This document shows positions 1 through 8,240 of a stretch of DNA of 12,500 nucleotides, piece by piece (position 1 is the stretch's first letter; each line of letters opens with the position of its first letter). The notes below the pieces were generated by a model, which made no database searches, had not been told where the DNA came from, and was given only the letters and a program-made list of their open reading frames with translations. The stretch comes from Halisarca cf. caerulea (Eukaryota; Porifera; Demospongiae; Chondrillida; Halisarcidae), in the NCBI GenBank assembly GCA_963170055.1, contig CAUJGJ010000185.1, positions 2,346,775-2,359,274 on the forward strand. The letters run 5' to 3'. The position numbers and the translations under genes were made by a program.

Positions 1-920
1 GTATGTTTATGTATATATATGTGTAACTAATAGCTAAATGATAAATGTACAATTTACCTCTAGAGGCACTCGGGCTCATGTGTAAGCACACTAAACTACA
101 CTTGTATTACTGTTTTCACATGCACCTGAAGTGAGTCGAACCCTGCATGGTTATTTTGACCTGTGTTTGCTCACGTGGGTGCACCCCGCTTTCCATTTAC
201 ATGTAAGGTCATTTTGTCTATGGAAGTGAATAAGTATACTTGTTATTAATTGTTCAATTGGATCAATTTGAGATACGAAGTGTGGAGGAGAGCCCGAAGA
301 TTTACCGATGCAATGTATTCAGTTCATTCAAACATCCTTTTTTCCTATTCTTGTTATTTGCTCACTGTGTTTGCTGGCCAATGTGATCTTTCGTAACACT
401 ACTACATGTGTTATAATAATTGTACATTTAGGCTTTTTCTGGATCAATTGGTGTCCCCACATCTCCAAAAATGAAGCTTTGATTTCATTGTTGGTCCACA
501 TTCCATTATGTTTAACCTACTTCAACCCATTTGTACTTGGGTCGAACCATGCAACTGCTTATGCAAGTTCAACCACATACAACCCACAAAATTAAATCAG
601 GTTTGACCCAGGTTTGTGATGTCATTTGAACAAGTTATATTAACTCGGGTTCGACCTGCACTTTACGTATATCTTATGGACTAAGGTAGTACTCCATATG
701 TAGGATTGACACCGAAAAAACATGACCACCATACATTAATTAGGCTAATGCACATTTTTGCCGAAAACGAATGCCTCAAGTGATCTATGAAACGTCTTTT
801 AGTAGGCTTTCGATGTTCTGTGATGGTTAATGCCCACTCTACCCTGTGAAAACTACAATTTGTTTCTTTTCGAAGAGGCATGAGCTGAGATATGGGCAAC
901 TTTTCGTCATCTTGTATATA
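1..920. other. AT-rich stretch without a recognisable gene
   Basis: I see no coding region I can support here. An open frame of 95 codons at 308-595 has no recognisable motif and no splice context, and its composition matches the surrounding AT-rich DNA. The only structure noticed is a scatter of short GGGTCGAACC-like motifs in both orientations, near 135, 540, 602 and 647. These could be remnants of an old repeat but show no clear boundaries or target-site duplication. Confidence 0.5.
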
Positions 921-927
921 TATTACA

Positions 928-928
<1 letters not shown>

Positions 929-958
<30 letters not shown>
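929..958. repeat. (ATT)n / (TAA)n microsatellite at the 3' end of retroelement A
   Basis: About ten ATT units read on the plus strand, which is (TAA)n on the minus strand. It lies roughly 160-190 bp beyond the stop codon of the minus-strand retroelement. Simple 3' tails of this kind are common in non-LTR retrotransposons, so this is probably the 3' tail of copy A. A pre-existing microsatellite used as the insertion target would look the same. Confidence 0.75.
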
Positions 959-1116
959 GTATAAAGGAAAAAAACAGACATGTACAACACTAGATACAGA
1001 TAATTTTAATTATAATAATAACACTATAATGAACTATAATTTACTGCCTATACTTATACCACTATCTATAACCTGTGAATTTTACAATATAAGTACTAAA
1101 TACAATAACACACTGA

Positions 1117-1960
1117 TTACATGCATTCGAAATAATTAGAAGTGTTTGGGAGAGTCCCCAATACCGAATTCAAGTTGCCAACCTGAATGGCCCTGGAGAG
1201 CTGCTGGATCAGGTAAATGTATGAGTTAGTCTCACCCATGGCAGATCTGAGCTGCCTACCCAGCTCTTTGGGGAATGGTAGGGATTCTGGACCAATTGTG
1301 CTGCATGTTTTGAATGCAACAGGTTGAAACCTGTAGGCATTGTCCAAGGGTGCACACTTCCGTATCTTCCCCTTTCAGCATGTGCCGCAGCACCTCCTGC
1401 TTCCAGTGAGGATTCCTGCCTGTGGGATTCACAGAATGTGTCCACACAGGTTGCATCCCATACAATAAATCTACCATTGGACCAGGGGATCATGGACACA
1501 CCATCAGGGCACTTTCCTTCAGACCTATGAAGGCCTGAGGGTTCTAGCCTACTAGGTACATTTGCGGAGGCCAGGGAGTGATGAATAACATTATACGATT
1601 TATGGCGGAAGCTCCTTCCTTAATTGACTTGATCTGCAGCATAGGCTGTGGCAACCAAATTCACCAACTGGTGTACCACAGGAGCAACATTCATGAGCCA
1701 GGCACAAAGGGGCACCAACTCTTAAGCCAATGGCTATACGCACTGTGTCATTGGACATACGCAGGCCTAGTGAGGACAATGGTGGGGAATTAAGCCATGC
1801 ACCGGACTCACTACATCCAGCGGCTGGAGGCATGCTCTTGATACTTGGTCATTGCATCGCATGAGCAAGGAGAGTGTCAAGCAGATGGGCAACCTAAGGT
1901 TCATCCCAGGCCTTCTGTCTATTGCTAGCTTCTCGAGGGGATATTTCTACAGGCAGGTCG
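1117..1960 (-). pseudogene. C-terminal domain of retroelement A (KxPDG / WDATCVDT type), frameshifted
   Basis: Four pieces in different frames line up in order with the C-terminal part of the family. (1) Near 1930-1860, an NRQKAWDEP motif followed by an in-frame stop. (2) 1833-1600, a GAWLNSPPLSSLGLRM segment with a Cys/His cluster. (3) About 1587-1345, EPSGLHRSEGKCPDG then PWSNGRFIVWDATCVDT. (4) 1347-1117, a terminal piece reading YRFQPVAFKT through AIQVGNLNSVLGT to the stop at 1117. The usual KRPDG motif is KCPDG here. The PDG...WDAT spacing recalls PD-(D/E)XK restriction-like nucleases of some non-LTR elements, but that is inference. At least three frame changes make this copy non-functional. 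Confidence 0.7.
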
Positions 1961-1969
1961 ATCTTCCAT

Positions 1970-2107
1970 GCAGAAAGGCCAGAGTCCCTCTCGCGGTATA
2001 TACCCCGAGAGGGACTCTGCCCTTTCTGCATATGGGGTATACTAGCTTAACTATATAGCTCAACTAGCCTGCTTAACTAGTGTTCACCCCATATGGGGTG
2101 GACACTA
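1970..2107. repeat. Palindrome-rich insertion inside retroelement A
   Basis: Two strong hairpins lie back to back. At 1970-2029, 24-nt arms (1970-1993 and 2006-2029) match with one mismatch around a centre containing GGTATATACC. At 2078-2107, 15-nt arms match with one mismatch around CCCCATATGGGG. A CATATGGGGTATACTAG segment at 2029-2045 can also pair with 2077-2095. The block sits exactly between the end of the RT reading frame and the next recognisable family motif, so it looks like a small foldback-type insertion into the retroelement. I found no convincing target-site duplication. Confidence 0.6.
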
Positions 2108-3692
2108 ATTGAGCAGGTAGAAGTTGGTGCATGAGAACGGAGGCTCCGTCAGCGGAAGCAAAAAAGGCAGATGGCGCAAGACCGTAAGCACTCTGAACCC
2201 AAGGCCACCTGAGTTAATTGGAAGGGTTGCCTGTAGCCAAGCTGGATCACCTCGTCTGAATTCAATGTTGGTAATCCTGGAAACAATACTCACGAGGAGA
2301 TTGTCCCACGAGACCAACAAGGATGACGAGAAGCAAGGGGAGGTACACAAAACATACAAGAGCTTGGGGATGGAGAAGGAATGTCTGAGGATGGTAACAG
2401 CATCATGTATTTGGAGATGGCAGAGTCGGTCACCTATCACTTGTAGCTGATGAAGTTGATCCTCCAAACAAACGTCCACAGGCTCAATTCCAAGAGGAGA
2501 ACCTAACAGTGTGGCCTGATCAGGATGAACGAACTGTAGGCCAGCAAAATCTGAGAAAGCATTGCACAGTACTAAAGGGTTATGTGCTACCAATTCTGAC
2601 TTGGTCACATTCAAGTGTAGGCCTAAAGCATGCCCCTCGACTTCAATCCTATGTAAATCTGCCTGCAAATCCTCAAAACTGCCACCAAGTGTACCATCAT
2701 CAAGATAGAAAACAATGAACTCTGAAGATAAGCTGGAAACAATCTTGTGAATAGAGAGGCAGAAAAGTAGGGGGCCTAAAGGGTCGCCCTGCTGAACTCC
2801 CTCTGCTGAGAGCACTTGCTCGCCGTCCCACAGCAGAATTGATGGAGCAGAATATTCCACGTACACAAAAGGCAATAACTCTGGTATGTACTCTCCACGG
2901 CTTTCAACATTATGACTCGCCGAATGCTATTGAAAGCATTACAGAAATCCACTTTCACCATTGCCTTGATTTGTGGGAGGTGGCTAAGATACATCCGACT
3001 AGCATGCAGCTGCCTCTGCTCCTCCCAATTGGTGAGGAGCTAAAACTGCATGAGAGATGGATTGTAGAGCTTGTTGAAAGGCATATACTTGGAAGCCAAT
3101 CTCGTTAGGTTACCCCCCACTGCTATTGGACGAATCCCGCCACTCTTCTTAGAGAGGGCAGTCAAGTTGCCACCAAGAAGAGAGGGCGAATGGAGAGGTG
3201 GATTCTACCCTCAAGGATAAGGATTGTAAGACCCACTAAGGTTCTCAGAAGAGCAACCCCCCCATCGCCTGCTGAGGGCCCCGTGAGGTCTTTGAAGTGC
3301 TGCGGAAGGAGACCATCCGAGCCACCACTTGAACCCTTAAGGAATGATGACACTAACTTCAGTATGACGCCACCTTCAACAGTGAATTGTGGGGAGGGAT
3401 CACAATCCAAGGTGTCCACTATGCAGTCAGTGGGTGGGGAAGGGTGCTTTGACCTCAAGGCCTCCAGGGTGTGGCTATTGTGCTCTGCTATTACGTCCTC
3501 ACTACATGCCAGTTTAACTGCGCCTTTGTAATCCCCTTCTTCCAACTTACTTGAAACTCTGGCAGCCAGTTGATCTATCTGATTGTGGTTTCTTGAGGAC
3601 GGAGGGTGATTGTGCTGTCGGGCTGCATCAGATACATCTATGTTGGGTGATTCCAGTGAGACTTGCTCATTGACTTGGATAGCTAGGCTCCA
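2105..3692 (-). pseudogene. Reverse transcriptase domain of retroelement A, broken by frameshifts
   Basis: Reverse transcriptase copies element RNA into DNA. Blocks in element order: 3692-3162 gives the pre-RT region (ARVSSKLEEGDYKGAV, then GSSGGSDGLLPQHFKDLTG). About 3160-3060, in a second frame, gives GGIRPIAVGGNLTRLASK. A third frame gives VLAPHQLGGAEAAA and stops. 2994-2880 gives the first catalytic block, KVDFCNAFNSIRR. 2875-2105 is a 256-codon open segment holding EGVQQGDPLGPLLF and the catalytic FYLDDGTLGG box, then LLGSPLG and a GGLGFR motif. Both catalytic Asp blocks are present, but the protein cannot be read without several frame changes. Open frames on the plus strand at 2124-2450 and 3190-3531 are antisense shadows. 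Confidence 0.88.
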
Positions 3693-3878
3693 TCATTTTC
3701 CTCCTCTACGAGGGGTACACAAACTTTTCTTGTAAAATGTCAACAGGCAGACCCAGGAAGGTATGTCATTTCGTAAAACGACCTGCTCAATCACTATATA
3801 CCACCAACTTCCTTGCCACTGTCACTCTAGAGAGTCATGGGACTCTTTTCAGAATCTTCGTTGGGTGGCTCAAAAATC
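3693..3878 (-). other. Unassigned segment between the Cys-rich ORF and the RT of copy A
   Basis: This short stretch joins the stop at the end of the Cys-rich frame (3879) to the first open frame of the RT region (3692). No frame reads through it on the minus strand, and I see no motif. It is probably decayed coding sequence or a spacer between two element ORFs. Confidence 0.4.
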
Positions 3879-4133
3879 TCAACAATTTTCGTGAAAATTA
3901 TTCGAAGGAGAAGTAGAGCTCTGAGATCTTAGTTGGGAATCAGTAGAATCGCTAACATCGGGAACAGAGACTGGCATGGCACGAATTGGTTGATGGTTCC
4001 CGCAACAACTAGGATTGATCACAGACGGCCAACAATCAACACACAGGGTACCACTTTTCACACATCGTCCGTTCTTCATACAAGGGCAGCACTGTGAATT
4101 AGGCTTGGAATTACAGCACGGCACTGCCGCCAT
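3879..4133 (-). CDS. Cys-rich N-terminal ORF of retroelement A (84 aa)
   Basis: The frame opens at an ATG in a strong vertebrate/metazoan-type Kozak context (AAGATGGCGG) and runs 84 residues to a stop at 3879. The first ~45 residues contain ten Cys in CC, CxxC-like and CVDC arrangements (VPCC, QCCPCMKNGRC, CVDCWPS, CCGN), followed by a Ser/Thr-rich tail. Cys-rich motifs of this kind occur at the N-terminus of related elements and probably form a zinc-binding nucleic-acid module; that function is inference. It lies immediately upstream of the RT region, as expected for the start of the element's protein. The frame could be extended 18 codons upstream, but that part is the (TAA)n tract and flank of copy B, so I chose the inner ATG. 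Confidence 0.6.
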   Translation of the reverse strand: MAAVPCCNSKPNSQCCPCMKNGRCVKSGTLCVDCWPSVINPSCCGNHQPIRAMPVSVPDVSDSTDSQLRSQSSTSPSNNFHENC

Positions 4134-4152
4134 CTTGAATCTTGATTGTTTA

Positions 4153-4168
4153 ATATTATTATTATTAT
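4153..4168. repeat. Short (ATT)n tract between copies B and A
   Basis: Read on the minus strand this is (TAA)n, at the 3' end of fragment B and only ~20-35 bp upstream of the start codon of copy A. It probably represents the simple-sequence tail of B. Confidence 0.6.
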
Positions 4169-4815
4169 GGTAAGGATGGAGAAACAAGGAGCAATAGTAT
4201 TAGTGTGTACAACAAAATTAAACACTACTACATAAATATATACAGGACATATTATTGTACCAATAAAGCAACGAAAACAAAAACAAATACAACCCCGCTT
4301 CCAAGGAACAATGGTGACCCCGTCTGGTCGTTTACCATCTGATCTGTACAGACCAGAGGGTTCTAGGTGTGAGGGGATCTTCAGGGAGGCAAGTGACCTC
4401 TTGATGATGTCATTAACTGCAGCATGTCGAGAGTGGCGTCCCTTGCTGAAGCGACAGCTCAGGCCATGAGTACCTAGTCTGCCGACCTCCTGGTTGTGTT
4501 GAGTGCAGGGGTGTGGGTCACAAAGGGGGAGTCCTAGACGAAGGCCCAAGGCTATACAGATGACTTCATTGTCCATGCGCAAGCCTAAGGAGGTGACTGG
4601 GGGAGCATCCAGCCAGGCTCCAGATTCCTTGCAGGCTACTGAGAGCAATCTGGCTCTAGATGATGCATCTGGGGCTGAATTCAGTAATGATTCATAGGTA
4701 TATAGCTCGCACCTTGGGCAGGTCCCAGGATTTCTGTAGTGAAGCCGAGGAGCCAGTTGGAGGAGGTTCTTCGTGATCATTACCCCAGATAGCAAGACTT
4801 AGTGCAGATTCCATT
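4153..4815 (-). pseudogene. Retroelement copy B: truncated C-terminal fragment of the same family
   Basis: In element order the fragment begins near 4815 with ...SLQKSWDLPKVRAIY. After a frameshift near 4690 it continues with ESLLNSAPDASSRARLLS, GAWLDAPPVTSLGLRMDN, a Cys/His cluster, GLSCRFSKGRHSRHAAVND, EPSGLYRSDGKRPDG and VPWKRG, and coding similarity then stops near 4290. The expected WDATCVDT block and C-terminal end are missing. About 120 bp of AT-rich, non-matching DNA lead to the TAA tract. B keeps the HAAVND and KRPDG motifs that are altered in copy A, so its coding part is less decayed, but it is truncated at both ends. It sits head-to-tail with A on the same strand. Confidence 0.75.
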
Positions 4816-4870
4816 ATTATAATTATTATTATTCGTATTATTCTTATTATGATGATGATGATGATGATGA
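4813..4870. repeat. (ATT)n / (ATG)n compound microsatellite at the 5' edge of copy B
   Basis: Imperfect ATT units pass into seven GATs. On the minus strand this is an ATC/TAA tract immediately upstream of where copy B begins. A TAA-like tract therefore borders both ends of B, consistent with insertion next to, or into, such repeats. Confidence 0.75.
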
Positions 4871-5062
4871 CAATGAGCATTAAGAGAAAAATATAATAAT
4901 ATTATATAGTATTATAATTATGACAAGTGAATGTAGCAATTAAAACAAAGACACACAACCACAAATTACTTTGTAAAGAATAAGAAAATGAATACAAGTA
5001 TGAACAGAAAAAGTAAACAACTAAACAAACTAAGAGATCATTGTCACAATTATATTGGTGGG

Positions 5063-5340
5063 CATAATAATAATAATTTATATTTTAACTGGGTGGCCAT
5101 TAGCCCAAGGCTACTCCTAAGGCCTCCAGTATCCCACAAACTCGCTCACACACATTCAATCAAATTAGATCAAATTCAATCGGTTAGGTGGCTGCAGTTA
5201 GTCATCTTCTCAATTGTTCCCAGGTTGGTGGCAGGGGGTGCAGGGAAAAAAGACTTCAAATGGCACACAGGTGGAGCTAGTGGTGCCTTTTGCCCAATGC
5301 TTGATAGACTTCAGTGCTAACCTCCTGAGCCACCAGCACC
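5063..5340 (-). mobile_element. Candidate tRNA-derived SINE
   Basis: Read on the minus strand, the segment starts near 5340 with GGGGGTGCTGGTGGCTCAGG and contains TGGCTCAGGAGG, a good match to a pol III box A (TRGYNNARNNGG). It ends about 275 bp later at a short (TTA)n tract at 5063-5078. A box B is not convincing: the nearest candidate is TTTGAAGTC about 57 nt downstream of box A. Length, box A position and simple tail fit a SINE, but the assignment rests on a single copy. No open frame of interest overlaps it. Confidence 0.35.
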
Positions 5341-5600
5341 CCCCATGATGTCCTCATTTTAGGGTTAAAGTTATATGTACTATAGCAAATCATTGAGAAT
5401 AATGAAGTTTTGGTTCCAGTGACATGTGTCCATTTGGAGACCAGCTAAGGTGTCTGCAATCCAGGAGTCTGGATTAAACGTTCCATTGTATTGGCCTATA
5501 CTCAACAGTCTGATGAACCCCCAAGTACACAGGCACATGTATGGCATATATAATTAATATAATATTGTACACAAGCACAACCTAAAAGCATGACATTGTG
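5341..5600. other. Non-coding stretch
   Basis: AT-rich sequence with no gene, splice-linked exon or repeat structure that I can support. Confidence 0.5.
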
Positions 5601-5700
5601 TATAATATTTATAATTTTCTAGAATATCTGTGCTCAGAAGCATATATTAGGGCCTATAAGGCAAATAATACATACACGCTGTCACACACATGCATGCACG

Positions 5701-5754
5701 CCCCCCCCCCCCCCCACACACACACACAACACACACACACACACACACACACAT

Positions 5755-5817
<63 letters not shown>

Positions 5818-5828
5818 CACACACATAC
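5701..5828. repeat. C15 plus (CA)n microsatellite
   Basis: A run of 15 C is followed by about 110 bp of CA repeats with two TGTA interruptions (around 5753 and 5813). The open frames of 102 codons (plus) and 74 codons (minus) over it encode only His/Thr or Cys/Val repeats and are artefacts. Confidence 0.95.
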
Positions 5829-5829
5829 A

Positions 5830-6892
5830 AAACTCTATATACAACCCTCCCCTATAAGAATAAACCCACATTTACTGATATGCCTCTCTTTCATCCCCTT
5901 CAGTGAAACAAGAGCAGTTTGACAACAATTATTTGGTACAAAATATGAGCAATAAGAAGCAATTATTATATACTAGTTGTGAACATAGTTCTGAACCTCC
6001 CTAAAAGGAAATTTAACATTGATATTGAATTAGGACTGGGAATATGCTGGTGCATGAAATGATTGCATATTGTGAGCTAGTATCAGGTAGTCAGACCCAA
6101 ACCCTTAAGTTGATCCTATATGAAGGAGAGGTATGCAGCAACATCTTGAAAGGATCATGTAAGGGGTCAATTGCAGGTTAAGGGTCGGACTACATGAGAC
6201 TGACTGTGAGCCAATCCACTCATATTCAATAATAAATATTGTCTTTTGAGCTGTGATATATACATTCTGTAATAATCTCCTGCATGTTCAGATTGTGAGA
6301 GCTCAGTTGATGATTTGTTTCTAAGTCACCATGCTAGTACAGCAGCTTTACATAATTTGGCATAAACTGCATACAATCATGATCAGGTTTTAGTTTTGCA
6401 CAGCCGTATGTAAGCATTATAATAATATTGATTAAACTGCCTCAATTGAGATTGGTAGGTTGATGTGTAATTCCGGCCAATGTATATTAATGTATCAACT
6501 GTATGCTATAATACTAAAGAAAGTTGGCCATGCAGGGGCACCTTTAATTTGCATAAATTATAAGAGCTTTGTGTTCAAGATTCTGAATCACGAATCTCTG
6601 CATGATACCAATAATTTTTGTACCTTGCACTCTGCGTTTTTGGAAATAAGACATTTACTGTTTAATATACACCTTATAACCATGCAATGCCATATTTTGC
6701 ATGCAATGCAATATAATATTATGCAAAGAAAGATAATAGACTTATAGTGCTGCGTGCATAATTTTGATGAACACTGCATGCACATGCTTAATATACTAAA
6801 GTACTTTTGAACTACAAGCATATATTCATGAGGCAATTCAAGAATACTTACCAAGCATCAGCGAGGTTAATTGTTCCTGTCCATAAGGGTAT
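5830..6892. other. AT-rich non-coding stretch
   Basis: No supportable gene. Open frames at 6460-6747 (plus) and 6588-6854 (minus) overlap each other, lack recognisable motifs and have no matching splice signals. A cluster of ATGCAAT/GCATGCAA words occurs around 6680-6725 but has no defined repeat boundary. Confidence 0.5.
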
Positions 6893-7051
6893 AGTCAGAT
6901 TTAGTCTGACCTGCTACGACTGTCCCAAATATGCGGTGGGGGAGGGGGGAGAGTGTTAGGCAAGGAAGGGAGGGGTTGTCCCTCCTTTCCTCCCCCCCCC
7001 CCCCCTAGGCGCATACGTGGGACGGTCGTAGCAGGCCAGACTAAGTCTGAT
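6893..7051. mobile_element. MITE-like element with ~42 bp terminal inverted repeats
   Basis: The left arm (about 6893-6935, containing TTAGTCTGACCTGCTACGAC) is an imperfect inverted match (roughly 36-37 of 43 by eye) of the right arm (about 7010-7051, containing GTCGTAGCAGGCCAGACTAA). The interior is strongly strand-asymmetric: G5 and G6 runs, an inner hairpin GGAAGGGAGGG/CCCTCCTTTCC, then a C14 run. Total length about 160 bp with no coding capacity. No clear target-site duplication is visible, so the class is not assigned. Confidence 0.6.
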
Positions 7052-7052
7052 C

Positions 7053-7800
7053 AAGCTCCCCATGCAATTGATTGTAAGATTTTGGCCAACATGCAAATCA
7101 ACATGCGAAAAAGTTGCAAGTTGGTTTCAAGGACATGTCGTAGCAAATTATTACAGTAACTGGTGGACACTGGCAAAGGCATGCTACACATCAAGACAAA
7201 AATTTGTCTGCACTATTTACTTACGTTTCGAACAGGACACGTTCAAAGTCAACAAGTTTTCGGTCTCTGACAATCTAATTGTGCCAGATCAAATCAAAGT
7301 CAAGGTTCAAATGCTTCAACGTAACAATACTTAATATTCTCATGCATGGACGAAAGTTTCGAATTTTGTTCCATAAATTAACATTAGGATTCATCTGTCA
7401 AAATTAGGTAGCCATTGTGCCTGATATTTTTTGAGGGGCTCTTTCTTAGTTAAAATGAAAGCCAGAAGTGCATGAGACTGGGAAAGACTACAGTGTGCAC
7501 AACTATAAGTGAGGTTCTGAACTTCGTTCACACCTAGTATTAAGCAATTGTATGCATGCATGTCTTGTGCATATAGACTAAGGACATTGCATGTCCTTTG
7601 TATTTAATATACGTATTGACCATCATGTTTTCTGTACTGTCTGTGCCACATATATATATATATATATATATACATCATTAAATTTTGTAATTATATATAT
7701 ATACTTTGTAAGCATTCTGGTAATGGCCCATGCAGGATGCATGATATTGCATGTTCGGTTGCCCTTGAAATTTCAAAGTTTTTGGAACAGTTTTGTCTCA
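7053..7800. other. Non-coding stretch with (TA)n tracts
   Basis: No gene supported. An open frame of 90 codons at 7062-7334 has no recognisable motif and starts at the edge of the MITE-like element. Short (TA)n microsatellites occur at about 7649-7672 and 7693-7704. Confidence 0.5.
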
Positions 7801-8066
7801 AAGACAGGCATAGGGCTAGACGAGCATAGGGCTACACATGCATGAGGCTAGATGGGCATAGGGCTAGACAGAGTTTAATTGGACTGAGTGCACACTGTGC
7901 AAATTCCTACATCCCGCAGCACATATGTACTGTATGATGTGCTGCACATGCGGGATGTAGGAATTTGCACAGTATGCACTCAGTCCAATTAAACTCTGTC
8001 TAGCCCTATGCCCATCTAGCCTCATGCATGTGTAGCCCTATGCTCGTCTAGCCCTATGCCTGTCTT
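7801..8066. repeat. Near-perfect long hairpin, 118-bp arms
   Basis: The left arm (7801-7918) and right arm (7949-8066) are reverse complements over 118 bp with one mismatch, at 7893, around a 30-nt spacer. Each arm holds several degenerate units of about 15-17 bp built on CATAGGGCTAGAC. Two further units continue to the right of the palindrome (8067-8096) without a partner on the left, so the hairpin looks like an inverted duplication of part of a minisatellite, or a foldback element. No flanking target duplication is seen. It ends about 175 bp before the first recognisable transposase residues. Confidence 0.93.
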
Positions 8067-8240
8067 GCCCTTTGCCCACCTAGCCCTGTACCGGTTTTGC
8101 AACTTAACCTTGTTCCAAGTGTTTTTGGAGAATCCTTTTTTGATAATGGCTTTTTGCACCAACCTCTGTCAATCCTACATCCTTGTACCATTTTTAAATG
8201 GTTTTTATACACCCTTAATATACACATGCTGGCCTACGAG

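Larger units (their letters stand above)
929..4133 (-). mobile_element. Decayed non-LTR-type retroelement, copy A
   Basis: Minus-strand element of about 3.2 kb. In element order it holds a Cys-rich N-terminal ORF (start at 4133), a reverse transcriptase broken into several frames (3692 to about 2110), a palindromic insertion (about 1970-2107), a C-terminal domain (about 1960 to 1117), a 3' UTR, and a (TAA)n tail near 930-958. No long terminal repeats are seen and the tail is simple-sequence, which favours a non-LTR (LINE-like) element over an LTR retrovirus-like one. I recognise the family from the conserved RT and C-terminal motifs, which I recall as abundant in cnidarian and sponge genomes, but I cannot give a clade name. 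Stops and frameshifts throughout the RT and C-terminal parts indicate an inactive copy. Confidence 0.75.

Noticed and set aside
308..595. 95-codon open frame with hydrophobic stretches
   Set aside because: No family resemblance, no splice or start context of note, and hydrophobicity is expected from TTT/ATT-rich DNA.
100..680. Scattered GGTCGAACC/GGTTCGACC words as a tRNA gene or box B
   Set aside because: No accompanying box A, no cloverleaf pairing around them, and spacing is irregular.
2124..3531. Plus-strand open frames across the reverse transcriptase
   Set aside because: Antisense shadows of a clearly recognisable minus-strand RT with YLDD and GVQQGDPLGP motifs.
929..4133. Possibility that the RT belongs to an endogenous retrovirus or other LTR element
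   Set aside because: No LTRs, no protease, RNase H or integrase motifs were seen, and the end is a simple TAA tract, which fits a non-LTR element.
5598..5906. Open frame of 102 codons on the plus strand and its minus-strand partner
   Set aside because: They run through C15/(CA)n simple sequence and encode only His/Thr or Cys/Val repeats.
6460..6854. Overlapping open frames on both strands
   Set aside because: Low complexity AT-rich codons, no motif, mutually antisense, no exon signals fitting neighbours.
7062..7334. 90-codon open frame downstream of the MITE-like element
   Set aside because: No recognisable motif, starts in the element flank, and no splice link to the transposase gene.
7801..8066. 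The long hairpin as the Mutator-type TIR pair of the transposase
   Set aside because: The two arms face each other across only 30 nt rather than flanking the gene, and no second copy of the arm appears downstream up to 12500.
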